A DNA stretch of 42,321 bases, from positions 1 through 42,321 of the forward strand of contig JAKQHK010000132.1 of the NCBI GenBank assembly GCA_029573015.1, written 5' to 3'. Shown here in pieces: positions 8,388 to 16,131 of this stretch (position 1 is its first letter; the number at the start of each line of letters is the position of its first letter). This stretch comes from a bacterium. Its GTDB lineage: Bacteria; Patescibacteriota; CG2-30-54-11. The notes beneath the pieces are model-generated. The model was given only the letters and a program-made list of their open reading frames with translations. It made no database searches and had not been told where the DNA came from. The position numbers and the translations under genes were made by a program.

Positions 8388-9513
8388 CTGTAATCTTGCT
8401 GCTTCTTGTCGCTGCCACGAGCAATAAGAGAAAAACCACTAGAGTATATCCGTACAGCTCGAAGCGATAGCGCGAGTATTGCGTACCAAGCTTGCTGATC
8501 AACCCCAATCCATCGGGATGCATGACGAGAAAAAAAGTCACAAAACCAGAATAGAGTAACGGCCAGAATCCGCAGTAAACAGTCAAAGCCAGAATCGGAA
8601 TCGCCAGATACTGGTTGGCAATCGCCGGAGCGAACAAAACCACGCTCAGTAGATACCAGCAAAAACTATCGGCGATTTTTTTATGGCGTACTGAATAACC
8701 GACTGCGAGGATCAAACAGCTGCTTACCAGAAGGGCATAGGGTGACAGATCGGGCAGCTGTAAACCGAGTATTTCGCGACCCAGCACACGGAGTAAACGC
8801 CAGAAGGGAAAGTTTGCCTTGGATTCATAAAGGAAAACATTTTCAATGATACCGGCTTTCCCCGTGCTCCAATACGGAATGAAACTCGCGAGAAAAATGC
8901 CGATCGGTACGCAGAGGTACACAATTTTTTTTCGCAGGGATTTCTGGGAAAAAAACAGCCAGACGGGGTAGAGAAAGAGGACATGCTTGATAATCAGCGA
9001 GATCCCGAGAAGTACCAAACCAACACTATCCTGCCAGCGGAAGTTGGCGTTATCACGATTGGACTCCAATAGGATTACTGCTGCCAGTCCGAAAGCCAGC
9101 GCCAGATTATCAAACTGGTTGTGATAGCCGCCGATCAGGAGCAGCACCGGATTGAGGAGATAGAGCAGCGCTTTGCCTAGCGAATAGCGTTTCCAGATCA
9201 CTCCGGCGATGAATACATCAGCCAGGGTAAGCGTGGTAATTATCAGCATGCGGAAAACCACCAGCGGCAATATAGTACCGGACGCCAACTGCGCAAACCA
9301 GCCAAGCAGCTGGGCAAACCAGGGTCCGTAATTGTAGCGGGTTGTCTCGCTATAGACCGTACCGCCCGCGCGAACAATATCCCCGACAATGGTATATGAT
9401 TCGAAATCATAATTCGAACCGAATGTTGCCAGCCAGAACCGCAGCCAGTAACTCAGGCAGCATCCGAGCACGAACAGAAAAAGTCCTGTGGTACGGGTAC
9501 GCGAAAACTTCAT
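8353..9513 (-). CDS. Polytopic GT-C-type mannosyltransferase-like membrane protein
   Basis: A 386-aa, strongly hydrophobic protein with about 9-11 predicted membrane helices. The first external loop, NYDFESYTIVGDIVRAGGTVYSETTRYNYGPWFAQLLGW, resembles GT-C glycosyltransferases of the GT87/DUF2029 class, which use polyprenyl-phosphate sugars outside the membrane. A GYHNQFDNLALAFGLAA motif and an FLYPVWLFFSQKSLRKKI loop follow. It starts inside the end of the GT2 gene (ATGA overlap, 9510-9513), so the two are translationally coupled. The pair probably works together: the GT2 makes a lipid-linked sugar and this enzyme transfers it. The 3' end overlaps the ftsK 3' end by 35 nt in antisense. The substrate is unknown. 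Confidence 0.75.
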   Translation of the reverse strand: MKFSRTRTTGLFLFVLGCCLSYWLRFWLATFGSNYDFESYTIVGDIVRAGGTVYSETTRYNYGPWFAQLLGWFAQLASGTILPLVVFRMLIITTLTLADVFIAGVIWKRYSLGKALLYLLNPVLLLIGGYHNQFDNLALAFGLAAVILLESNRDNANFRWQDSVGLVLLGISLIIKHVLFLYPVWLFFSQKSLRKKIVYLCVPIGIFLASFIPYWSTGKAGIIENVFLYESKANFPFWRLLRVLGREILGLQLPDLSPYALLVSSCLILAVGYSVRHKKIADSFCWYLLSVVLFAPAIANQYLAIPILALTVYCGFWPLLYSGFVTFFLVMHPDGLGLISKLGTQYSRYRFELYGYTLVVFLLLLVAATRSSKITVIGTRQKVTGP

Positions 9514-10217
9514 ACATTCGCTCGAAATTTGAAAAAATCACGCAATGCCTGTCTGCCGATACGGACGATGGAACCAATATGGACAGAATTAACGCCTGTT
9601 CTACGCGGGAGAAAGGTAATCGGATGATATGCCTGCGATACATGATATTTGGTGAAAATGATGGCCAGAAGAATATTGCTCAGAAAATAATCTTCCGGCA
9701 CTTTAGGCAGATATGCTGCCAAGGTCGTCGCACGCATGAGGCGGAATGGGCAGTTGGCATCGGGGATGCGCAGACGGAACATCCCGAGAATCACGAGCTT
9801 GAGGACGAAAGCAACGAACCGGCGGGACCATCCGTCCTGCCTTTTAACCCGCCTGCCGATCTGCACATCATATCGATTCCGCAGCTCCCAGAACATCCAG
9901 AAGTCATCCGGGCAGGTCTGGCCGTCACTATCTGTCTGAAATACATAGTCAGGTTTCTGCTCCAGTGCAAACCGGTAACCCGCAAGACAGGCGGCTCCAT
10001 GTCCTCCGTTTTTTTTTGTATACACGACAAGCTGCGTTAGTTCTTTTTCCAGCAACCCAAGCAGCGCCGGGGTCGTATCAGTGCTCCCGTCATCAACAAC
10101 CACGAGCCGGCTGTCCGAACCGATTTTCCGGACGACCTCATACCAATCGTGTACTGCAGCTTCGATATTCTCAGCTTCATTATACGCGGGCATGACTATA
10201 TACAACGTTTCCTGCAT
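9510..10217 (-). CDS. Family 2 glycosyltransferase (DPM1/DesK-type)
   Basis: 235 aa from the ATG at 10217; the ORF track uses a TTG at 10226 that lies almost on an AGAGGA stretch. GT-A fold: IVMPAYNEAENIEAAVHDWYEVV at the N-terminus, VVVDDGSTDTTPALL, a DSDGQTCPDDFWMFWE segment bearing the DXD metal/NDP-sugar motif, and the GRRVKRQDGWSRRFVAFVLKLVILGMFRLRIPDANCPFRLMR region typical of GT2 proteins that make dolichol/undecaprenyl-phosphate sugars. No C-terminal membrane helix is obvious. It is the first gene of a two-gene minus-strand operon with the GT-C protein. The predicted product is a polyprenyl-phosphate sugar donor; the sugar cannot be told from sequence. Confidence 0.85.
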   Translation of the reverse strand: MQETLYIVMPAYNEAENIEAAVHDWYEVVRKIGSDSRLVVVDDGSTDTTPALLGLLEKELTQLVVYTKKNGGHGAACLAGYRFALEQKPDYVFQTDSDGQTCPDDFWMFWELRNRYDVQIGRRVKRQDGWSRRFVAFVLKLVILGMFRLRIPDANCPFRLMRATTLAAYLPKVPEDYFLSNILLAIIFTKYHVSQAYHPITFLPRRTGVNSVHIGSIVRIGRQALRDFFKFRANV

Positions 10218-10296
10218 GGTAGACAATTTTCCTCTAATCCAATACTATTTAACAGCCAGGTCATATACCAGTGTATCTCATCGCAAATTACCTCAT

Positions 10297-10324
10297 TTGT
10301 CAACCAGAGAAGATATGATACACT
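10297..10324 (+). promoter_or_regulatory. Promoter for the nusB fusion gene
   Basis: TTGTCA (10297-10302), 16-nt spacer, TACACT (10319-10324). The ATG at 10353 lies about 22 nt after the expected start of transcription. A TACACT -10 recurs in the tRNA promoter at 31076. Confidence 0.55.
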
Positions 10325-10352
10325 CCAAACAACTGTTACGGAATGCTGCACC

Positions 10353-11339
10353 ATGAAAAAACCTCTCAAACAAACAGTGGATGGACGCCACGAAGCACGC
10401 AAATTAGCCTTGCAGGTTCTCTTCGAAGCGAGCTTTCACCCGGTTGACCTGAATACAGCTGCCGAACGGATAAAACAGGAAATGTTGCCGCCGGTCTGCG
10501 ATGCCAAACTGGTTGCCCAGCTTCTGCACGGGGTGGAAACAGAGCGGGCACAGATTGACCAGATCATCGCCCGCTGCGCCCCCGAGTGGCCGCTCAGGCA
10601 ACTACCCAAGCTTGACCTGAACATCCTCCGGATCGCTATTTATGAATTATACATCGCCAAGTCAGTGCCACCGAAAGTAGCAGTGGACGAAGCGGTTGAA
10701 CTGGCCAAGGAATTCAGCGAAGAAAGTACGAGCAGCTTTGTCAACGGCGCGCTCGGAACCGTAATCAAGCTACGGGAAAAGGAAACCAATACGGAAACTG
10801 CCTTGTTCATCGGGCAGTTCCAGCCTTTGCACCGCGGCCACATGAAAGCCCTCAAACAAATCGCCGCCCGTTTCCCCAAAATCATCATCGGCATAGCCGG
10901 CGCTGATCAGAAACAGACGGCCGAACAGCCGCTCAGCTACGATGAACGCCGCTCCCTCCTCCTCGATGTATTCGCTACCGCCGACTGGCCGCCGATCGAA
11001 GGCAATGAAGCAGTCATCGCCCAACCGCACATCGAAATCATCCCCCTCGCTGACCAGGTGGATGACGGCGACTGGGTGCGCCAGGCCATCAGTCTCAGCC
11101 CGAATTTCTCGGTTGTTTATACCAACCATCCGCAGGTAACCAGACTGTTCAGCGAGGCAGGATATCCGGTTTTTGCCGCCCAGCTGCACAAACCCGACGA
11201 GTACAGCTGCCATGAAGTCAAACGCCGTATTGCCCTTGGCCATACCTGGGACCGACTAGTTCCGACCAAGGTCGTCAAGTTCGTCGAGGATCAGAACATC
11301 ATCGAACGTATCCGTTCAGGCGGGAAGGGCGGAAAGTAA
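10353..11339 (+). CDS. NusB fused to archaeal-type NMN adenylyltransferase
   Basis: A continuous 328-aa frame from the ATG at 10353; the upstream extension in the ORF track precedes the promoter. Residues about 10-140 are NusB (GRHEARKLALQVLFEASF at the start, LPKLDLNILRIAIYELYIAKSVPPKVAVDEAVELAKEF, SSFVNGALGTVI), the antitermination and rRNA-maturation factor that binds boxA RNA with S10. Residues about 149-325 are a nucleotidyltransferase of the NadM type: GQFQPLHRGH is the GxFxPxHxGH nucleotide-binding motif, followed by LSYDERRSLL and a C-terminal SCHEVKRRIALGHTWDRLVP matching the ISGTEVRR...W..LVP region. The predicted reaction is NMN + ATP to NAD + PPi. The usual ISGT is changed to SCHE, so the exact substrate may differ. 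Standalone versions of both domains are common; the fusion is unusual. Confidence 0.88.
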   Translation: MKKPLKQTVDGRHEARKLALQVLFEASFHPVDLNTAAERIKQEMLPPVCDAKLVAQLLHGVETERAQIDQIIARCAPEWPLRQLPKLDLNILRIAIYELYIAKSVPPKVAVDEAVELAKEFSEESTSSFVNGALGTVIKLREKETNTETALFIGQFQPLHRGHMKALKQIAARFPKIIIGIAGADQKQTAEQPLSYDERRSLLLDVFATADWPPIEGNEAVIAQPHIEIIPLADQVDDGDWVRQAISLSPNFSVVYTNHPQVTRLFSEAGYPVFAAQLHKPDEYSCHEVKRRIALGHTWDRLVPTKVVKFVEDQNIIERIRSGGKGGK

Positions 11340-11347
11340 ACTGGGGA

Positions 11348-11376
11348 TTGTTTTACGAATATCTTTTTTGTATAAT
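11348..11376 (+). promoter_or_regulatory. Strong promoter for rplS
   Basis: TTGTTT (11348-11353), 17-nt spacer, perfect TATAAT (11371-11376). It lies in the gap after the nusB fusion and about 30 nt before the rplS ATG. Confidence 0.75.
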
Positions 11377-11405
11377 GGGGAACGTGCCAAATAAAAGGTA
11401 GACCT

Positions 11406-11837
11406 ATGTCAATCGAAACACTTGTTGCGGACCAGCTTAAAAAGGACCTGCCTCGTTTCTCTGCCGGAGATACCGTGCGGGTGCACAATAAGATTATCGA
11501 AGGAGATAAGGAGCGCATTCAGGTATTTGAAGGTGTGGTGCTCAAGCGTGTCAAGGGAGAAGGCATACGCGGCAGCTTCACCGTCCGCCGCATTGCCAGC
11601 GGTGTCGGCGTCGAACGTACTTTCCTCCTGCACTCACCCAATGTCGCCAAGATCGAACTGGTGCGCGAGGGTAAAGTTCGACGGGCACGCCTCTATTATC
11701 TCCGCGATCTCAAGACGAAAAGCATCAGGATTAAAGAAGACAAACGCGCCATCTATGCCAAGTCAGAAAGCAAAAAAGCTACCCAGGAACAAAGGGCAAA
11801 GGACAGGAAATCAGCCAAGAAAACAAGTGAAGCGTAA
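11406..11837 (+). CDS. rplS: 50S ribosomal protein L19 with basic C-terminal extension
   Basis: 143 aa. The L19 core covers about residues 1-113: [85 protein letters not shown]. It lies at the 30S-50S interface. Bacterial L19 is usually about 115 aa; here about 28 extra Lys/Glu/Ala-rich residues follow ([20 protein letters not shown]), probably a disordered RNA-binding tail. A strong promoter precedes the gene and an intrinsic terminator follows. trmD and rpsP, the usual rplS neighbours, are not in the window; rnhB follows, as in many bacteria. Confidence 0.97.
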   Translation: MSIETLVADQLKKDLPRFSAGDTVRVHNKIIEGDKERIQVFEGVVLKRVKGEGIRGSFTVRRIASGVGVERTFLLHSPNVAKIELVREGKVRRARLYYLRDLKTKSIRIKEDKRAIYAKSESKKATQEQRAKDRKSAKKTSEA

Positions 11838-11863
11838 TACCCGCTTGCAGATGCAATTCCCGA

Positions 11864-11891
11864 GTCTGGTCGGTACGACCAGACTTTTTTT
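11864..11891 (+). terminator. Intrinsic terminator after rplS
   Basis: Perfect 9-bp stem GTCTGGTCG / CGACCAGAC with a GTA loop, followed by seven T. It begins 26 nt after the rplS stop. A textbook rho-independent terminator. Confidence 0.92.
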
Positions 11892-11914
11892 ATTCTACAA
11901 GCTGCTGACTTTTC

Positions 11915-11923
11915 TGGTATAGT
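11915..11923 (+). promoter_or_regulatory. Extended -10 promoter for rnhB
   Basis: TGG-TATAGT (11915-11923) is an extended -10 element; no good -35 is present at the right spacing. It lies between the rplS terminator and the rnhB start. Confidence 0.45.
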
Positions 11924-11958
11924 AACGCCACATAATAAAATCGGTCTGAGCATATACC

Positions 11959-12630
11959 ATGCCATCATGCAAACAGGAACAGCTTCTCTGGGCTAAAGGA
12001 TTTCTGCATATAGCCGGTGTTGATGAAGCCGGACGCGGTCCGTGGGCAGGACCGGTGGTTGCCGGCGCGGTCATCCTGCCGACCCGCTGTGACGAAACAG
12101 TGCTGCAGGGGCTGACTGATTCCAAACTGCTCAGCGAAAAACAACGCGACCGCTGGTTTGAGGTTATCAAACGGCTTGCCCTTGCCGTAGGCACCGGGCT
12201 TGCGTCAGCCCGCGAAATCGATCAGCTCGGCATCGTCCCTGCTACCAAAAAAGCCATGCTTACCGCCATCGCCCGTCTGGAAACCCCGGCGCAATATTTG
12301 CTCATCGACGCGCTTAAATTCCAGGAAACCGATCTGGATCTGCTGGCTCAGGAAACACGGGAGCAGCTCAAACCCCTCATGCGCGCCCAGGTGTATTTCA
12401 TCAAGGGCGAACTGATGAGCTATTCGATCGCCGCCGCCTCCATCATCGCTAAAGTCAGCCGCGACCGAATTATGGCGGAACTGGACCGCCGCTATCCCCG
12501 TTATGGCTTTGCCCGGCACAAAGGCTACGGCACCAAAGAACACCAGAAAGCCCTGCTGACCTATGGTCCCTGCCCGGAACACCGGGCAAGCTTCAGACCG
12601 ATCAAACAATTGCTTGATATAGGTTTGTAA
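11959..12630 (+). CDS. rnhB: Ribonuclease HII
   Basis: 223 aa, normal length. It cleaves RNA in RNA-DNA hybrids and removes ribonucleotides misincorporated into DNA. Acidic active site: the DEAGRGPWAGPVVAGAV motif near residues 20-36 supplies Asp and Glu, LIDALKF supplies the next Asp, and a later Asp lies in SRDRIMAELDRRYP. SKLLSEKQRD and GYGTKEHQKAL are also family motifs. It follows rplS and precedes the YraN-type nuclease, a gene order found in many bacteria. Confidence 0.96.
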   Translation: MPSCKQEQLLWAKGFLHIAGVDEAGRGPWAGPVVAGAVILPTRCDETVLQGLTDSKLLSEKQRDRWFEVIKRLALAVGTGLASAREIDQLGIVPATKKAMLTAIARLETPAQYLLIDALKFQETDLDLLAQETREQLKPLMRAQVYFIKGELMSYSIAAASIIAKVSRDRIMAELDRRYPRYGFARHKGYGTKEHQKALLTYGPCPEHRASFRPIKQLLDIGL

Positions 12631-12640
12631 CTGCATCAAT

Positions 12641-12690
12641 GATACCCACCTCGACAACTCGATAACCCGCCAACTCGTTAACCATTGAAT
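12641..12690. repeat. Degenerate short-period AACTCG/GTTAAC repeat
   Basis: The rnhB-yraN gap reads as repeated words (GACAACTCGATAACCCGCCAACTCGTTAACC). The 11-mer AACTCGTTAAC (12672-12682) recurs exactly at 15838-15848. Confidence 0.5.
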
Positions 12691-12692
12691 AC

Positions 12693-13052
12693 ATGAACAA
12701 ACAAACCGGTACCATCGGTGAACAGCATGCAGTAGAGCTGCTCCGCCAAAAAGGATATGCCATCCTCTGCACCAATTACCATGCCGGCAGATGGGGAGAA
12801 ATCGACATCATCGCCCGCCAGGGAAAAACTTTCGTATTCGTGGAAGTGAAAACACGGAGAGGGGATAGGACAAGCCTGCCGGAGGAAGCCGTGACGCCCG
12901 CAAAGCTCCGCAAACTTGAGAAAGCCATTCTGTACTATCAGATGAGCAACCGCTTGACCGGGGAAGCATGCCGGCTGGATGTGATTGGTCTAGTGTTTGA
13001 TTCCCAAGGCAAAATCATCTACAAAAACCATCTGGAGAACGTCATTCTGTAA
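12693..13052 (+). CDS. UPF0102 (YraN-type) putative endonuclease
   Basis: A 119-aa protein of the YraN/UPF0102 family, which has a restriction-endonuclease-like fold. Family features: GEQHAVELLRQKGYAILCTNYHAGRWGEIDIIARQGKTFVFVEVKTRRG holds the PD-(D/E)xK-type residues (E..D in GEIDII, EVK), and the C-terminal RLDVIGLVFD follows. The length matches the family. It sits 62 nt after rnhB, as in many bacteria, and a role in DNA repair or uptake has been suggested for the family without firm proof. No Shine-Dalgarno is visible before the ATG. Confidence 0.92.
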   Translation: MNKQTGTIGEQHAVELLRQKGYAILCTNYHAGRWGEIDIIARQGKTFVFVEVKTRRGDRTSLPEEAVTPAKLRKLEKAILYYQMSNRLTGEACRLDVIGLVFDSQGKIIYKNHLENVIL

Positions 13053-13066
13053 TCCAGACTCGCCTG

Positions 13067-13095
13067 TTGACACTTATGTTTATTTTTCATACTGT
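13067..13095 (+). promoter_or_regulatory. Promoter for the flavodoxin gene
   Basis: Perfect TTGACA (13067-13072), 17-nt spacer, TACTGT (13090-13095), 40 nt before the ATG at 13135. The -10 is weak. Confidence 0.45.
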
Positions 13096-13134
13096 ATTCG
13101 TCGTTAGTTTGTTCATCAACCGCAATCGCATCAC

Positions 13135-13683
13135 ATGTCAAAAAAAATCCTTATCGCCTACGGCACGCGCTACGGCGCTACCCGGGAAGCCGCAGAAGCC
13201 ATGCGGGAAGCGCTCGGCGCCCGGGGCAGTGAAGTCAATGTCGTTGATCTCAAACAAACAATGCCTGCCAATCTGTCCGGGTACGACGGCATCATCATTG
13301 GATCAAGCATCCAGGCCGGACAGTGGATGGGCGAGGTGAAAACATTTCTTATTCAGAACCAACAACTCTGGACCGCCAAGAAGCTTGCCGTCTATGTCAG
13401 CTCCTCCACAGCAATCACAGATGCGGCAAGCGCAACAGACACCTATATCACCAAAGAGCTGGATAAACTGGGAATCACGCCAGCAGCTGCCCGGGCATTC
13501 CCGGGCGTCATCGACCTGTCTCCCAAGTCCCGCCATGGCTGGCTGAAGAAAACCATTCTCAGCCTCATCGCCAAACAGCAGGCGAAAAGCAGCGACGGCC
13601 GGCTCAAATTAGGGGAAATCAATGATTTCAGGGACTGGAATGCCATCAAGCAATTTGCAATCGACTTCCTCTCCACTCTCTAG
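13135..13683 (+). CDS. Flavodoxin-like protein (HemG/flavodoxin_5 type)
   Basis: 182 aa. The N-terminal KKILIAYGTRYGATREAAEAMREAL is the FMN-phosphate-binding loop of flavodoxins, followed by VVDLKQTMPANLSGYDGIIIGSSIQAGQWMGEVKTFL. The arrangement resembles the menaquinone-dependent protoporphyrinogen oxidase (HemG) and flavodoxin_5 group rather than small electron-carrier flavodoxins. The C-terminus (FRDWNAIKQFAIDF) also resembles that group. No heme-synthesis genes are in the window, so a general NAD(P)H- or quinone-linked FMN oxidoreductase role is safer than HemG. It has its own promoter and is followed closely by the ABC exporter genes. Confidence 0.8.
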   Translation: MSKKILIAYGTRYGATREAAEAMREALGARGSEVNVVDLKQTMPANLSGYDGIIIGSSIQAGQWMGEVKTFLIQNQQLWTAKKLAVYVSSSTAITDAASATDTYITKELDKLGITPAAARAFPGVIDLSPKSRHGWLKKTILSLIAKQQAKSSDGRLKLGEINDFRDWNAIKQFAIDFLSTL

Positions 13684-13740
13684 CTCTTTGGCTCTGTATA
13701 TTTGTGTATCTCTATATCTTATCTCTTAATACCACCACCC

Positions 13741-14661
13741 ATGCCCGTCATTGAAGTAAAAAATGTCGTGAAAACGTATAGCGGCATCAACGCCGTTGAT
13801 GGTATCAGCTTCACCGTGAACGAGGGGGAAATCTTCGGTCTGCTCGGCCCGAATGGAGCCGGTAAAACCACCACGGTTGAAATGATCGAAGGGCTGCGAC
13901 CTATCGACAGCGGTCAAGCCACCCTGCTCGGTTTTGATGTATCCAAGCAGGCAGGAGATGTCGCAGAATCCATCGGCGTCCAGCTCCAGTCCACTGCCGT
14001 GAATGACCGCCTTACTGTACAGGAAACGCTCGAGCTGTTCGCTTCCTTTTACGAACACAAGACTGACGTACACAAACTCATTACCTCGCTCAATCTTGAT
14101 GAAAAGCAGCACACGCTTGCCATGAATCTCTCGGGCGGTCAGAAGCAACGTCTGGCCATAGCCCTTGCCCTGGTCAACGACCCGCTCGTGGTCTTCCTTG
14201 ACGAACCAACCACGGGCCTTGATCCGCAGGCACGCCGGTCGCTTTGGGAAGTCATCAAACAGATCAAAGCGAACAATAAAACCGTCATGATGACCACGCA
14301 TTACATGGAAGAAGCCGAAGAGCTCTGCGACCGGGTCGCCATTATGGATCATGGAAAAATTCTTGATCTTGCCCATCCGCAGGAACTGATCACGAAATAC
14401 TTCAAGGAAAAAACTATCGAACTGGAACTCGCGAACGGCAGCCAAAAACATGTGCAGTTCTGCACAGCCATCCCGGGCGTGGAGAGCTGTCATCAGGAAG
14501 AAAACAGTCTGACCCTCTATACGACCGATTCGCAGGGCGTGCTGACCGCCTTGCTCGCCACCGCCAAAGAAAAACAGATTGTCTTCAAAGACCTACGTAT
14601 CCGCTCCGCCACCCTTGAGGATGTATTCATCAAACTTACCGGATCAAAAATCAGAGAATAA
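13741..14661 (+). CDS. ABC-2 exporter ATP-binding protein
   Basis: 306 aa from the ATG at 13741 (MPVIEVKNVVKTYSGINAVDG); the ORF track starts earlier at a non-ATG codon in AT-rich leader sequence. All ABC motifs are present: Walker A GPNGAGKTT, Q-loop GVQLQST, signature LSGGQKQR, Walker B VVFLDEPTTGLDP, and the H-loop MMTTHYMEEAEELCDRV. The C-terminal region (about 215-306) is the small accessory domain of CcmA/DrrA-type subunits. It pairs with the permease 10 nt downstream to form an exporter of unknown substrate (lipid, drug or polymer). Confidence 0.93.
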   Translation: MPVIEVKNVVKTYSGINAVDGISFTVNEGEIFGLLGPNGAGKTTTVEMIEGLRPIDSGQATLLGFDVSKQAGDVAESIGVQLQSTAVNDRLTVQETLELFASFYEHKTDVHKLITSLNLDEKQHTLAMNLSGGQKQRLAIALALVNDPLVVFLDEPTTGLDPQARRSLWEVIKQIKANNKTVMMTTHYMEEAEELCDRVAIMDHGKILDLAHPQELITKYFKEKTIELELANGSQKHVQFCTAIPGVESCHQEENSLTLYTTDSQGVLTALLATAKEKQIVFKDLRIRSATLEDVFIKLTGSKIRE

Positions 14662-14671
14662 GGATTGTACC

Positions 14672-15751
14672 ATGGATAAAATCATTCGCCTGCTCACTGC
14701 CAATATCAAAGAAACACTCCGGGACAAAGCGACTCTTTTCTGGACGATTTTATTCCCGATCATCTTTATCGCCATTTTCGGCATAGTCTACGGCAACGAA
14801 GAATACCCCCCCATGGATGTCGGTCTCGCGGTCGAGGAAACCAATGATGCGGTCCAGCCGCTCATCGACGGTCTGAAAGAAGTCGAGATGTTTGCCATCG
14901 AGGAAGGCAGCCGGGATGACCTTGAGCAAAAACTGCACGACGGAAAACTCGTGGCAGTCATTATTGTAGAAAAAGGATTTGCGCGTGATTTCCTCAGACA
15001 GGAAGCACAGGTTATCGTCAAGTATGACCCTGCCAACCGCACCAGTTCTGAAGTTGTTCTCTCTGCCCTTTCCGCGGTTATCGACGGGATGAACCAGTTC
15101 ATCACCCAGACCAAGGATCCTATTAGCCTGAAACCTGAATCCGTCCAGACCGAGGGAACCCGCATGATCGAATGGCTCGTTCCTGGCATCCTCGGCATGT
15201 CCATCATGCAGCTCGGGCTGTTTGCTTCGGCAACCTTTGTCACCCAGCGCGAGAAAAAACTGTTCCGGCGGCTGGCTGTGACTCCGATCAAACGACATCA
15301 TGTCGTGATCAGCCAGGTATTGTTCCGGCTTATTTTCGGTGTTATTCAAAGCACTATCCTCCTCCTCTTTGGCTGGCTGCTCTACCGCGTACCGGTGCAT
15401 GGCAACCTGATCATCCTCCTGAGTGTCATCTGCGTTTCAGTCGTCATGTTCCTCTCCATGGGATACATCATAGCCTCCCTGGCCAAAAACGAAGAAAGCG
15501 TGGAACCAATCGTCCAGGTTTTTGCCATGCCCATGATGTTCTTAAGCGGCGTCTTTTTCCCGATTGAGCTCATGCCGGAATTCATCCGTCCGTTTGTTCG
15601 CGCCCTCCCGCTCACCTATCTCAACGATGCCCTCAGAGCCGTCATCAACCAGGCAGAGGGTTTTGCCGCCATTGGTACTGATCTGCTTGTTATGGGCATC
15701 TGGCTGGTTGGGTCTCTGGCAGTGGCAGTCAAAATCTTCAAATGGGAATAA
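14672..15751 (+). CDS. ABC-2 type exporter permease
   Basis: 359 aa from the ATG at 14672, preceded by AAGGA. One membrane helix at the N-terminus (TLFWTILFPIIFIAIFGIVYG), an external domain of about 140 residues, then a five-helix ABC2_membrane block with the typical LVPGILGMSIMQLGLFASATFVTQREKKLFRRLAVTP and FLSGVFFPIELMPEFIRPFVRALPLTYLNDALRAV segments. This matches YhgE/DrrB/YadH-type permeases. It is translated right behind the ATPase gene (10-nt gap), forming a complete two-component transporter. Confidence 0.92.
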   Translation: MDKIIRLLTANIKETLRDKATLFWTILFPIIFIAIFGIVYGNEEYPPMDVGLAVEETNDAVQPLIDGLKEVEMFAIEEGSRDDLEQKLHDGKLVAVIIVEKGFARDFLRQEAQVIVKYDPANRTSSEVVLSALSAVIDGMNQFITQTKDPISLKPESVQTEGTRMIEWLVPGILGMSIMQLGLFASATFVTQREKKLFRRLAVTPIKRHHVVISQVLFRLIFGVIQSTILLLFGWLLYRVPVHGNLIILLSVICVSVVMFLSMGYIIASLAKNEESVEPIVQVFAMPMMFLSGVFFPIELMPEFIRPFVRALPLTYLNDALRAVINQAEGFAAIGTDLLVMGIWLVGSLAVAVKIFKWE

Positions 15752-15812
15752 GCGGATTAGTCTCTAGTCCAAAGTCACAAATCTTAAGCAAACTCAATCT
15801 GGAAAGAGATGA

Positions 15813-15920
15813 AAGCGAATCAACGCGTTAACACGCTAACTCGTTAACTCGCAACCCGTAACGATATAACAATACATACCCAGCTATAACGAATCATAAC
15901 CCGTCTCAACCAGCCATAAC
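15813..15920. repeat. Degenerate GTTAAC/AACTCG/CATAAC word repeats
   Basis: The gap before the small membrane gene is built of repeated words (CAACGCGTTAACACGCTAACTCGTTAACTCGCAACCCGTAACG, then several ATAAC units). It shares AACTCGTTAAC with the rnhB-yraN gap. No gene or clear promoter is seen. Confidence 0.5.
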
Positions 15921-15931
15921 GTTGATAGCGC

Positions 15932-16117
15932 ATGTCCAAACGAACCATTGCCTACCTCTGCTTTATTGTCAGCTTGGTCGCCCTCGGCTTTCTGACATAT
16001 GCGCTGATAAGTCTGGAACGCCTGCAGATGTCTCTCGCGCATCCAAGCATTCTCATAGAAACCGGTCTGGTAATTTTCACTTTCCTCACGGGATGCGCGC
16101 TGCTTTTCAAGGAATAA
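15932..16117 (+). CDS. Small two-helix membrane protein
   Basis: 61 aa: a short basic start (MSKRTIAY), two hydrophobic helices (CFIVSLVALGFLTYALISL and ILIETGLVIFTFLTGCALLF) with a short loop between, and almost no tail. No family is recognised. The gene ends 14 nt before the next one, which begins with an AGAGAGG ribosome-binding site, so they are probably cotranscribed. The amino-acid composition is that of a real membrane protein, but length alone makes this a moderate call. Confidence 0.6.
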   Translation: MSKRTIAYLCFIVSLVALGFLTYALISLERLQMSLAHPSILIETGLVIFTFLTGCALLFKE

Positions 16118-16131
16118 CCAGAGAGGTACCT

